Origin: G963674665 sp964609625
GTDB lineage: Bacteria > Desulfobacterota > Desulfovibrionia > Desulfovibrionales > Desulfovibrionaceae
NCBI GenBank assembly: GCA_964609625.1
Contig: CAZSRS010000008.1
Span: 62,001-126,000, forward strand
Reading direction: 5' to 3'
DNA: 64,000 nt
In this document: positions 53,061 through 61,281 of the stretch, one piece after another
Layout of the letters: every line of letters begins with the position of its first letter
Numbering within the stretch: the first letter of the stretch is position 1
The notes under the pieces: model-generated
Databases searched by the model: none
What the model saw: only the letters and a program-made list of their open reading frames with translations
What the model was told of the DNA's origin: nothing
Made by a program: the position numbers and the translations under genes

Positions 53061-53957
53061 ATGTCCAAGAAAATCCTTTTGGCTACCGAGGGTTCACCGG
53101 CGAGTTTCGGGGCCGCGCGCGTGGCCTTCGAGATGGCCGGGCGCTACGGGGCCGAGCTGTTGGTCTTTCACGTCCTGGGCGTGCCCACCAAGGGCTATTC
53201 CCAGATTGTCAGCGACGTGCGCACGGGCGAGGAAGTACAGGTGGACGACGACTACAGGAGCTGGGTGGAGGACGAGTTGCGCAATACCTACGCCGCGCAG
53301 CTCAAGAACGTCCAGAACGTCCGTTTCCTGCTCGTCACCGGTCTGCCGCATCGCGAAATCCTGCGCGCCGCACGCGGCGAAGACGTGGACCTGATCGTCA
53401 TGGGTGCCAGCTCCGGTGATCGCAACAGCATCTACTACAAGGGCTACCCCGGCAGCACCCTGCAGCGCGTGGCCAAGGCCGCGAAATGCCCGGTGATGAC
53501 CGTGCACCGCGAGTCCGCCTCGTACAAGGGCGGTTTCGGCAGCATCGTCTTCGGCACGGACTTCTCCCGGCAGGCGGAGAGCGCATTCAAGTACGCCCTG
53601 AACACGGCCAGGGAGTTCAACTGCGATCTTACCCTGTTCCACGCCCTGGACATCAGTGGCAAGGTGCTCACCCAGAACGAGATCGAAGACCAGCTCCTGT
53701 CCGCGCGCAAACGCATCCGGGACAGCTACGTCTCCCAGATGGGCGACTTCAAGAGCTTTGACATCGAAGTCTGGGAAGGCACGCCCTACGTGGAGATCGT
53801 CAAGATCGCCCGCGAGCGCATGGCCGATCTCATCGTCATGGCCCACCATACCAGGGAGTTGGATCCTGAACAGGCGCGGCTGGGCTCCACCATGGAGCAG
53901 GTCATCCTGCGCGCAAACTGCCCCGTTGTCAGCGTGAACAGGCCGGACAAGGTCTGA
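53061..53957 (+). CDS. Tandem universal stress protein
   Basis: A 298-residue protein with two UspA domains. Domain 1 ('KILLATEGSPASFGAARVAF') ends with the ATP-binding GASSG-x9-G-S motif in 'VMGASSGDRNSIYYKGYPGS'; domain 2 ends with 'GSTMEQVILRANCPVVSVNR' and HHTRELD in place of the glycine-rich loop, so only the first may bind nucleotide. It lies 42 bases behind hmcF, in the same transcript. The D. vulgaris hmc operon lacks such a gene between hmcF and rrf1 as far as I recall. A protective or signalling role for energy stress is inferred. Confidence 0.9.
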   Translation: MSKKILLATEGSPASFGAARVAFEMAGRYGAELLVFHVLGVPTKGYSQIVSDVRTGEEVQVDDDYRSWVEDELRNTYAAQLKNVQNVRFLLVTGLPHREILRAARGEDVDLIVMGASSGDRNSIYYKGYPGSTLQRVAKAAKCPVMTVHRESASYKGGFGSIVFGTDFSRQAESAFKYALNTAREFNCDLTLFHALDISGKVLTQNEIEDQLLSARKRIRDSYVSQMGDFKSFDIEVWEGTPYVEIVKIARERMADLIVMAHHTRELDPEQARLGSTMEQVILRANCPVVSVNRPDKV

Positions 53958-54014
53958 GCGGCAACGGGTGTGGAGTTGTAACGATATACGGCGGCAAGAG
54001 TTGGTTCAAAAACA

Positions 54015-54046
54015 CCGCAACCAGCCGTGGCGGCGGCTGGTTGCGG
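54015..54046 (+). other. Intra-operon 13-bp hairpin between usp and the first receiver gene
   Basis: CCGCAACCAGCCG (54015-54027), loop TGGCGG, CGGCTGGTTGCGG (54034-54046), a perfect stem. No uridine run follows (CAAAGTC), so it more likely protects the hmc-usp mRNA or lowers read-through than ends transcription. Confidence 0.6.
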
Positions 54047-54094
54047 CAAAGTCAAAGGATTGGGAGCCAATCCCATCAGACTCAGGAGAAGACC

Positions 54095-54448
54095 ATGTCC
54101 AAGAAGATCATGATCGTAGACGACGACCCGGAAATCCGCTCGTACTTGAGCGAACTCTTCACCGACAACGGCTATGAGATTGTCACGGCCTCCGACGGTT
54201 CCGAGGCCGAAGGGATTGCCGACAAGGAACGGCCCGATCTCATCACCCTGGACCTGGAAATGCCCCAGGAATGGGGCCCAAGGTTCTACCGCAAGTTGAC
54301 GCAGAATCCCGAACTCAAGAGGATTCCCATCATCGTCATCAGCGGCCTCAGCGCGAACAAGTACGCTATTCCAAAAGCGGTTGCAAGTCTTACCAAACCC
54401 TTCGATCCCGATAATCTCCTCAAGATCGTGAAGGATACCATCGGATAG
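54095..54448 (+). CDS. rrf1: Single-domain response regulator (Rrf1-like), copy 1
   Basis: A 117-residue stand-alone receiver. The acidic pocket is IMIVDDDPEIR, the phospho-acceptor Asp is in 'LITLDLEMPQEWGPRFYRKL', Ser/Thr in 'IIVISGLSANKY' and Lys in SLTKPFDP. Rrf1 of Desulfovibrio is a receiver encoded behind hmc. The insertion WGPRFYRKLTQ after the acceptor loop is shared with the next gene and may be a binding surface. AGGAGAAG precedes ATG 54095. Histidine kinases at 55075 and 57700 are possible phospho-donors. Confidence 0.85.
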   Translation: MSKKIMIVDDDPEIRSYLSELFTDNGYEIVTASDGSEAEGIADKERPDLITLDLEMPQEWGPRFYRKLTQNPELKRIPIIVISGLSANKYAIPKAVASLTKPFDPDNLLKIVKDTIG

Positions 54449-54641
54449 GGGAGATTGTCGCAATGTGCCGTTTCCCGGCGCCACGAGAGCATTTCATCCT
54501 CGAAAAAGGGGAACATGCTCTAGTCACTCCAGGTGGCGCCGGGAGCGATTCCGGGCTTGTAAACGCGCACGGGTGCGGTGTAGGCTCAGAAAGAAACGGG
54601 AACATGACTCTCCCGACAACCCCCGCTCCAAGGTGGCGCGT

Positions 54642-54998
54642 ATGCCCAAAAAGATCATGGTCGTGGATGACGACCCGAACATTGTGGACTACCTCGTCAG
54701 TGTTTTCGAGGACCATGGCTACCTCACATGTCGCGCGTCGGACGGCGTCGTGGCCTATGACGTGGCCAAGGCCGAAAAGCCTGACTTGATAACGCTGGAC
54801 CTGGAAATGCCCAATCAGTGGGGCCCACGGTTCTACCGCAAGCTTACACAGGAGGAGGAGTTCTCGGACATACCAGTGATTGTCATCAGCGGTCTTTCAG
54901 GAATCCATCTGGCCATCCGGCGGGCGGTCGCCACCATCAAGAAACCGTTTGACCCTGCTGAAGTCATCCAGATCGTCCGGGACGCCATCGGCGAATAG
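54642..54998 (+). CDS. Single-domain response regulator (Rrf1-like), copy 2
   Basis: A 118-residue receiver closely related to the gene before it: the blocks 'PDLITLDLEMP', 'WGPRFYRKLTQ', IVISGLS and KKPFDP are shared, indicating tandem duplication. The acceptor Asp and the conserved Lys are kept. AAGGTGG lies seven bases before ATG 54642. It differs in the central charged region (VAYDVAKAEK), so the two may have separate partners. It is followed after 76 bases by a receiver-PAS-PAS kinase gene. Confidence 0.85.
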   Translation: MPKKIMVVDDDPNIVDYLVSVFEDHGYLTCRASDGVVAYDVAKAEKPDLITLDLEMPNQWGPRFYRKLTQEEEFSDIPVIVISGLSGIHLAIRRAVATIKKPFDPAEVIQIVRDAIGE

Positions 54999-55074
54999 CC
55001 GGTTCACAGTCCACGGGCACGCGCATGCGGCCCGACAGCCAAGCACGGAAACGCCTCCCGTTTTCCGGAGGAAT

Positions 55075-57030
55075 ATGATGGATGTCAGTAAGCTCATGCT
55101 GGTTGACGACGAGGAAGGTATCAGGCGTTTTCTGGGGCTTTCCCTCGAGGATTTGGGTTACGAGGTGAAAACCGCCGAGAACGGGCAGATCGCCCTCGAA
55201 GTCTTCAAGACTTTCAACCCGGCCATCGTCCTCACGGACATCAAGATGCCGGTCATGGACGGCATCGAGCTGCTGCGCCAGCTCAAGAACATCTCTCCGG
55301 ACACCGAAGTCGTCATCATCACCGGACACGGCGACCTGGACCTGGCCATCGAGGCCCTCAAGAGCGAGGCCGCCGACTTCATCACCAAGCCCATCAACAA
55401 CGACGTGCTGGAAATCTCCCTCAACCGCATCAGGGAGAAGATCGGCATGAAGCTCCAATTGCGCGAGTACACCGAGAACCTCGAGCGCATGGTGGAGGAA
55501 AAGACCCGCCGCATCGTGGAGCTGGAGCGCGAGACCGCGGCCTGCAAGGTGGTGGAGGGGCTGAGCACCGCCCTGGCCGACGTGGCCAGTGAGGTGGAGA
55601 GCCAGTCCGGACTGTTCAACGAGCTCCCCTGCCTGGTCTCCGTGCACAACAAAAATTTCGAAATCGTGGCCAGCAACAGCCTGTTCAAGCAGCGCCTGGG
55701 CGATTTCATCGGCCAGAAGAGCTACCTCATCTATGCGGATTACGAGCAGGACAGCGAAGACTGCCCCATACGCATGACCTTCCGCACGGGCAAGGGGCGC
55801 CGCAGCAGGGAGATGCTGGTCAGCACCTCTGGAGAACGCATCCCGGTGACGGTCTCCACCGCCCCCATCATCGACCGTGACGGCGATGTGGACATGGTCC
55901 TGGACATCTCCCTGGACATGACGGAACTCAACCGCCTCAGGGAAGAACTCCTGACCACCCAGCTCAAGTTCCAGCGTCTGTTCGACGAAGCGCCCTGCTA
56001 TATCTCGGTGCAGAACCATGACTTCACCATCGTCGAGGCCAACCGTCGCTTCCTCGAGGATTTCCCCGACGCCGTGGGCAAGCTGTGCCACGACGTTTAC
56101 AAGCATCGGGCGAACCCCTGCGACGGATGCCCCATTCAGGAAACCTTCGTCACCGGCGAGAGCAGACAGTTGGAGACCGTGGTCACCACCAGCAGGGGGG
56201 AGCGGAAGAACATCCTGGTCTGGTTCGCGCCCATCCGCGACGTCTACGGCAACGTCACCCAGGTCATGGAAATGTCCACGGACATCACCGAGATCCGCAG
56301 GCTCCAGGACCACCTCACCTCCCTGGGCATCATGCTCGGCTCCATGTCGCATGGGGTCAAGGGCATGCTCACGGCACTGGACGGCGGCATCTACCGCCTG
56401 GAGTCCGGTTTGCGCAAGCAGGACACTCAGCGTGTCGGCGCGGCCGTGGAGACCCTCAGGACCCTCATCGGTAGGGTCAAGAAGATGGTTCTGGATATCC
56501 TTTACTATGCCAAGTCCCGCTCCCTGGACCTGGAAACCGTGGACGCGGCGCGGTTCATCACGACCACGGCCGAGATCGTCCGCCCCAAGGCCGAGGCGGC
56601 GGGCGTTCGCTTCCAAACCCAGATACCTGACAATTTTGGAACCATGGAAATCGACGCCAGCGCTTTTGCGGCAGCCCTGGTCAACTTCCTGGAAAACGCC
56701 GTGGATGCCTGCGAATCGCGTCAGGACCCCAGCATTTTGTTCTCGGCAGCGGACAAGGGCGAGTCCGTGGAACTCGTGGTGCAGGACAATGGTATCGGCA
56801 TGGATCGGGAAACCAGGGAGAAGATTTTCACGCTGTTCTTTTCCTCCAAAGGGAAGAAAGGGACGGGAATCGGTCTGTTCATTTCCAACCAGACCATCGA
56901 ACAGCACGGCGGATCCATTGCCGTGGAATCGGAACCGGACAAGGGTACGCGCTTCGTCATCAGTGTTCCCAGGCTGGGACCCGAAAGCGAGGCCCAAGTA
57001 TCCGAGGTGAGACGGGATGGTATCTGCTGA
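55075..57030 (+). CDS. Receiver-PAS-PAS histidine kinase
   Basis: A 651-residue soluble kinase. The N-terminal receiver has D55 in 'AIVLTDIKMPVMDGIELL'. A coiled coil (~125-165) and two PAS domains (~183-290 and ~303-405) follow. PAS 1 has DCP and PAS 2 the Cys-rich 'LCHDVYKHRANPCDGCPIQE', as in several sensors of the window. The kinase part has H426 in GSMSHGVKGMLTALDGG, an H box where H-E/D is replaced by H-G, and ATP-binding N/G boxes ('FAAALVNFLENAVDAC', DNGIGMDRE). It likely controls the receivers upstream or Rrf2. CGGAGGAAT precedes ATG 55075; ATG 55078 is also possible. Confidence 0.88.
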   Translation: MMDVSKLMLVDDEEGIRRFLGLSLEDLGYEVKTAENGQIALEVFKTFNPAIVLTDIKMPVMDGIELLRQLKNISPDTEVVIITGHGDLDLAIEALKSEAADFITKPINNDVLEISLNRIREKIGMKLQLREYTENLERMVEEKTRRIVELERETAACKVVEGLSTALADVASEVESQSGLFNELPCLVSVHNKNFEIVASNSLFKQRLGDFIGQKSYLIYADYEQDSEDCPIRMTFRTGKGRRSREMLVSTSGERIPVTVSTAPIIDRDGDVDMVLDISLDMTELNRLREELLTTQLKFQRLFDEAPCYISVQNHDFTIVEANRRFLEDFPDAVGKLCHDVYKHRANPCDGCPIQETFVTGESRQLETVVTTSRGERKNILVWFAPIRDVYGNVTQVMEMSTDITEIRRLQDHLTSLGIMLGSMSHGVKGMLTALDGGIYRLESGLRKQDTQRVGAAVETLRTLIGRVKKMVLDILYYAKSRSLDLETVDAARFITTTAEIVRPKAEAAGVRFQTQIPDNFGTMEIDASAFAAALVNFLENAVDACESRQDPSILFSAADKGESVELVVQDNGIGMDRETREKIFTLFFSSKGKKGTGIGLFISNQTIEQHGGSIAVESEPDKGTRFVISVPRLGPESEAQVSEVRRDGIC

Positions 57031-57159
57031 CACAGGGGCGGCGGAACCTGTTTTTCGGGCGGAGGGTTGCGCAACACAGGCGATCCGGGTAAGCATGCAC
57101 CCTCGCATGACTGGTGCGTTGCAGACAAAGAACTTGAAGCCCTTCCCCCGGACAAGGAC

Positions 57160-57597
57160 ATGAAACTCACGACCCGAAGCCGATACGGACTGCGCCTGCT
57201 GCTGGACATCGCCCTGCACTCTTCGAGGGGACCGGTGCCGGGCAAGGATACTGCCAGGAGAGAAAATATCTCCCTGAAGTACTTGGAAAAACTGATAAAG
57301 ATGTTGAACGAGGCCGGATACGTCAAGGGCAAACGGGGACCCAACGGCGGCAACGTATTGACCAGAACGCCCGAGGAGATCTCCATCGGCGCGGTGGCCC
57401 AGATACTCGACGGTCAGGAGGATAGGATCCTGGAGTGCGAGGGGGACGTGAACACCTGCCCCAGGGCCGCCGTCTGCCTCAGACGATCCATCTGGGACGA
57501 TGCCAGCCAGGCCATGTACAAGATGCTCGACTCCTACACCCTGGCGGACCTGATCAAGGACCATCGTCTCTGCCCCCTCAACCAGGGCAGGGAGTGA
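57160..57597 (+). CDS. rrf2: Rrf2-family transcriptional regulator
   Basis: A 145-residue protein, the name-giving Rrf2 family, which is encoded behind hmc in Desulfovibrio. The winged helix includes 'MKLTTRSRYGLRLLLDIALH' and 'ISLKYLEKLIKMLNEAGYVK' with KRGPNGG. Three cysteines in 'LECEGDVNTCPRAAVC' (C-x6-C-x5-C) match the Fe-S or nitrite-sensing ligands of IscR/NsrR/RsrR. It is the best candidate to bind the 25-bp-spaced operators upstream of hmcA (inference). GGACAAGGAC lies just before ATG 57160. Confidence 0.92.
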   Translation: MKLTTRSRYGLRLLLDIALHSSRGPVPGKDTARRENISLKYLEKLIKMLNEAGYVKGKRGPNGGNVLTRTPEEISIGAVAQILDGQEDRILECEGDVNTCPRAAVCLRRSIWDDASQAMYKMLDSYTLADLIKDHRLCPLNQGRE

Positions 57598-57699
57598 GCA
57601 GACCCCGATCGCATCCATCCTTCGGGCGTGGCAGGCTGCGTCCTGATACCGAAATTCGGGTCCTGAACCCAGCGGAACAAGCAGTGCCAGAGGACAAGC

Positions 57700-59985
57700 A
57701 TGCGCATCAGAGCCATACGCCACAGCCTGATCTTCAAGATGCTGCTTTCCGGTGGAATCACCCTGCTCTTGTGCATCGCCCTCTGGATCGGCTTCAACGT
57801 CCTCTTCTTCCGGCAGAACGTACTCAAGAACGTGAAGTCGGACATCGCCATGCTCTCCGACACCATCCTGCTCGGTCTGCACTACGCCATGATGATCGAT
57901 TCAAAGAACGACATCAAGGAGATCATCGGCAACGTCGGCAGGCAGGAAGAGATCAGGGGCATTCGCATCTACAACAAGCAGGGCCGCATCGTCTTTTCCA
58001 CGGACAGCAAAGAGGTCAACGTCGTCGTCGCCCCCCGTTCTTCCACCTGCTGGACCTGCCACAAATACAACAACCCGCCGGTGAGCATGAACCTCGAGGC
58101 CCGCACCCGACTCCGTCAGGTCGGTGAGGAGCAGATCGTGGGCATCATGACGCCCATTCCAAATTCACCGGGATGTATCGCCGGACCCTGCCATTTCCAT
58201 ACCGATGAGGAGAAGCTGCTTGGGCTCCTGGACATGGAGATCAGCACCAGCAAGAAGAGCGCCATGATCTGGGATTTCGAGCGCGCCAACCTGGCCATCT
58301 CCCTGTTGGTCTTCGTGGCGACGTTCACCGTGATCTTTCTCTACGCCTACCGCGCCATATTCAAACCCATAGGCAAACTCATCCACGCCACCAGGAACGT
58401 GCGGGGCGAGGAGTTCAAACCCATTCATCTCAATCAGATGGATGAAATCGGCGCCCTGGCCGACGCCCTGAACATCATGGGACAGCAGATGGCCGAAAAG
58501 CACAGGGAACTGGTGGAGCAGCGCGAGGAGTACCGCGGCCTGTTCCAGAACGTGCCCTGCCTTGTCAGTGTGGTGGACAGGGACTTCCGCGTGGTGCGCC
58601 ACAACCGTTTCTACCGGGACCACTTCGGCCACTCCCGCGGCAGGCATTGCTACGAAATGAACAAGGGGCGCTTGGAGCGTTGTCCGGTCTGCCCCGTGGA
58701 CAGAACCTTCAACGACGGCCAGCCGCATACCAGCGAGGAGACCGGTTTCACCAAGGACGGACGGGTCATTCACTGGATCGTCTACACCTCTCCCATCCGG
58801 AACAAGGATGGCGAGGTGGTGGCTGCCATGGAAATGATGATCGACATCACCCGGCGCAAGGAGCTGGAAGAGAAGCTCGTTTCCTCGGAGGAGCGCTATC
58901 AGGCCATCTTCGAGTCCACCCCCAGCGCCCTGTTCGTTCTTGACGCCGAGAATCTCAACATCCTTGACTGCAACGAATTTGCCAAGAGTGTCTACGACTA
59001 CAACCGGGACGAAGTGGTGGGTAAGTCGTTCCTGAACTTCTTCCGCGAGGATGAACGCGAGGACTGGGCAAGCGTGCTCCCCGGCAGGACCGAGATCGGG
59101 CAATGCTCGCAGCTGACCAGGTCCGGCCGCACCATTTTCGTCACCATCCGCATTTCACCGGCCGAGTTCCAGGAGCAGAAGGTGCTCATCGTCTCCTGCA
59201 GTGACATCACCAGAAAGCTTGAGACCGAGCAGCATCTCATCCAGGCCAGCAAGATGACCACACTGGGAGAAATGGCCACCGGTGTGGCCCATGAACTCAA
59301 CCAGCCTCTGGCCATCCTCAAGACCATCAGCAACCTGCTCTCGCGCAAGGTGGCCCGCAACCAGAGCCTCGAACCGGAGATACTCCAGGAGATCGCCGAG
59401 GGCGTCAGCACGCATGTGGACAGGGCCAGCAAGATCATCGAGCACATGCGCGAATTCGGCCGCAAGTCCGACCTCAGGACCATGCCGGTGCAGGTGAACA
59501 ACGTCCTGCGCCGCGCCTTCGACTTCTTCAGTCGTCAGCTCAATGTCCGCAACATCCATGTCGAATGGGTCCTGGAGGAGGAGCTGCCCCTGATCATGGC
59601 GGACTCCAACCGCTTGGAGCAGGTCGTCATCAACCTGATGCTCAACGCCCGCGACGCCATCGAGGAACGCTGGGGACCAGGTCGGGTGCCGAACGGTGAA
59701 AAGCGCATCACCATCAGGACGTACTCCACCCTCAAGGACGTGGTCATCGAGGTCTGCGACACGGGCAAGGGCATCCCCAACGCCATCCGCAGCAAGCTCT
59801 TCGAGCCCTTCTTCACCACCAAGGACGTGGGCAAGGGCACCGGTCTGGGGCTCTCCATCTCCTACGGCATCGTCCAAGACTACGGCGGCTCCATCCACGC
59901 CAGCTCCGTGGAGAACCACGGCGCCTGCTTCACCATCCTCTTCCCCAAGGCCGACATGGAGCAGTTGCCAAAGGAGCGCGACTGA
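57700..59985 (+). CDS. PAS sensor histidine kinase with periplasmic CxxCH heme motif
   Basis: A 761-residue protein. Membrane segments at ~12-37 and ~197-217 flank a periplasmic domain with CWTCH at 117-121 and C159-x4-C164-H165, consistent with covalent heme c. After HAMP, PAS 1 (~270-385) has CYEMN...'RLERCPVCPVDRTF', and PAS 2 (~398-505) is plain. H box GVAHELNQPLAIL has H531; N box 'INLMLNARDAIEERWG' and G box DTGKGIPNA follow. It would sense periplasmic redox state or a ligand of the heme. The stop codon TGA is also the first part of a repeat element. Confidence 0.92.
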   Translation: MRIRAIRHSLIFKMLLSGGITLLLCIALWIGFNVLFFRQNVLKNVKSDIAMLSDTILLGLHYAMMIDSKNDIKEIIGNVGRQEEIRGIRIYNKQGRIVFSTDSKEVNVVVAPRSSTCWTCHKYNNPPVSMNLEARTRLRQVGEEQIVGIMTPIPNSPGCIAGPCHFHTDEEKLLGLLDMEISTSKKSAMIWDFERANLAISLLVFVATFTVIFLYAYRAIFKPIGKLIHATRNVRGEEFKPIHLNQMDEIGALADALNIMGQQMAEKHRELVEQREEYRGLFQNVPCLVSVVDRDFRVVRHNRFYRDHFGHSRGRHCYEMNKGRLERCPVCPVDRTFNDGQPHTSEETGFTKDGRVIHWIVYTSPIRNKDGEVVAAMEMMIDITRRKELEEKLVSSEERYQAIFESTPSALFVLDAENLNILDCNEFAKSVYDYNRDEVVGKSFLNFFREDEREDWASVLPGRTEIGQCSQLTRSGRTIFVTIRISPAEFQEQKVLIVSCSDITRKLETEQHLIQASKMTTLGEMATGVAHELNQPLAILKTISNLLSRKVARNQSLEPEILQEIAEGVSTHVDRASKIIEHMREFGRKSDLRTMPVQVNNVLRRAFDFFSRQLNVRNIHVEWVLEEELPLIMADSNRLEQVVINLMLNARDAIEERWGPGRVPNGEKRITIRTYSTLKDVVIEVCDTGKGIPNAIRSKLFEPFFTTKDVGKGTGLGLSISYGIVQDYGGSIHASSVENHGACFTILFPKADMEQLPKERD

Positions 59986-60122
59986 TAGCAAGTCGCCATG
60001 AAAGTGCGCGACTTGGTATCGCGCGGCAGGACGCCGCGCCGCGAGCGAAGCCTGCGTAAGGCCAGGCGAAACCGCGTTTTCGCCTGGCCGCTGCAATCAA
60101 AACACAGGACGTATTTTGATTG
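59983..60122 (+). repeat. Full-length stop-codon-linked repeat element behind the heme kinase
   Basis: Hairpin 1: GATAGCAAGTCGC (59984-59996) with GCGACTTGGTATC (60008-60020), one mismatch, 11-base loop; its GA is part of the TGA stop. Hairpin 2: GCGCGGC-AGGAC-GCCGCGC (60021-60039). Hairpin 3: GGCCAGGCGAAA (60060-60071) with TTTCGCCTGGCC (60078-60089). Hairpin 4: TGCAATCAAAA with TTTTGATTGCA (60092-60123). The four-stem order matches the element at 12358-12494 in opposite orientation. Confidence 0.85.
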
Positions 60123-60133
60123 CATCTCGGGAT

Positions 60134-60170
60134 GATAGCAAGTCGCCATGGAAGTGCGCGACTTGGTACC
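60134..60170 (+). repeat. Second copy of hairpin 1 of the repeat family
   Basis: GATAGCAAGTCGC (60134-60146) with GCGACTTGGTACC (60158-60170), loop CATGGAAGTGC. It differs from the copy at 59984 by a few bases only; the outer end is TACC instead of TATC, which breaks one outer pair. It begins again with TGATAG, although no gene ends here. Confidence 0.8.
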
Positions 60171-60278
60171 GGTGATCGCAGGAGGCCTTGCGGTCGATTC
60201 TCTGTTCAGGCATCCTGCGGCCTGAATCGCGAAATGACAGTCCCCACGTGTCGCTTGAGGACCACAAAGGGAGGCGCC

Positions 60279-61244
60279 ATGCAGGTACCGGCCGAGAAGA
60301 TGCGTGAGATGCTCTGGACCATGCTCTTGTCCCGGACGTTCGAGGACACCCTGGTCGAGCTGTGCAAGATCGAAAGAAAGATCCCGGGCATGATGATCCT
60401 GTGCACCGGGCAGGAGGCCGTGGGCTCGGGAGCCTGCGCTGCCTTGGACCCGAAGGACGTGATCATCACCAATCACCGCAGCCACAATCACCTCCTGGCC
60501 AAGGGCGCCGACCCCAAGGCCCTGATGGCGGAAATCTTCTGCAAGCGCACGGGCTGCAACAAGGGCAAGAGCGGCACCCTGCATCTGGCCGTGCCCGAGG
60601 TAAACGCCCCCTGCACGAGCACCGTGGTGGGCGCCAGCCTGCCCATCGCCGTGGGGCAGGCCTTTGCCCAGCACTACAGGGGCGAGCACCGAGTGACGGT
60701 CTGCTTTTTCGGCGACGGCGCGGCGGACGAGGGCTCGTTCCACGAGGCCCTGAACCTGGCCGGTCTCTGGCGGCTGCCGGTGATCTTTGTCTGCGAGAAC
60801 AACATGTACGCCGGGGCGCAGCGCTACGAGGAGCACACCAGGGTCAGGCACGTGGCGGACAGGGCAGCCGGCTATGCCATACCCGGCGAGATCGTGGACG
60901 GCAACGACGCCCTGGCCGTGTTCAGCGCTGTTTCGCGGGCCCGGCAACGTGCCCTGGCCGGCGAGGGCCCGACCCTCCTGGAGTGCGAGACCTACCGTTG
61001 CCGGGGGCACGGCGAGGCAGACCCGCAGCACTATCAGCCCAAGGAGGAGATCGCGGCCTGGCGTGAGAAATGCCCCATTCCGAGACTACGGGACGAACTC
61101 CTGGCCCAGGGTCTGATTTCCCAGGACGAAATGGGGGAGATGCGGGCCAGGGCCGAGGCCGTGGTGCGGGACGCCGTGCACTTTGCCGAGGAAAGCCCCT
61201 ATCCGCTCCCCGAAGAGGCCCTCGAGGACGTCTGGGTGGAGTAG
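60279..61244 (+). CDS. 2-oxoacid dehydrogenase E1 component, alpha subunit
   Basis: A 321-residue thiamine-diphosphate enzyme subunit of the pyruvate/acetoin dehydrogenase type. The ThDP/Mg motif is complete: 'FFGDGAADEGSFHEALNLAG' through FVCENN (GDG...NN). The His region is 'HRSHNHLLAKG' and the phosphorylation-loop-like segment 'YRCRGHGEADPQHY'. It would decarboxylate a 2-oxoacid or acetoin together with the beta subunit encoded 37 bases downstream. GGGAGG precedes ATG 60279. No E2 (lipoyl) or E3 gene follows, so its partner is missing from the window. Confidence 0.9.
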   Translation: MQVPAEKMREMLWTMLLSRTFEDTLVELCKIERKIPGMMILCTGQEAVGSGACAALDPKDVIITNHRSHNHLLAKGADPKALMAEIFCKRTGCNKGKSGTLHLAVPEVNAPCTSTVVGASLPIAVGQAFAQHYRGEHRVTVCFFGDGAADEGSFHEALNLAGLWRLPVIFVCENNMYAGAQRYEEHTRVRHVADRAAGYAIPGEIVDGNDALAVFSAVSRARQRALAGEGPTLLECETYRCRGHGEADPQHYQPKEEIAAWREKCPIPRLRDELLAQGLISQDEMGEMRARAEAVVRDAVHFAEESPYPLPEEALEDVWVE

Positions 61245-61281
61245 CGGAGCCAGCCGACATTTTTTGAAAAGGAAGGACGCC

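Noticed and set aside
57644..57653. TGATACCGAA behind rrf2, matching the start of the repeat family
   Set aside because: Only ten bases match and no hairpin 2 or later module follows; it can occur by chance.
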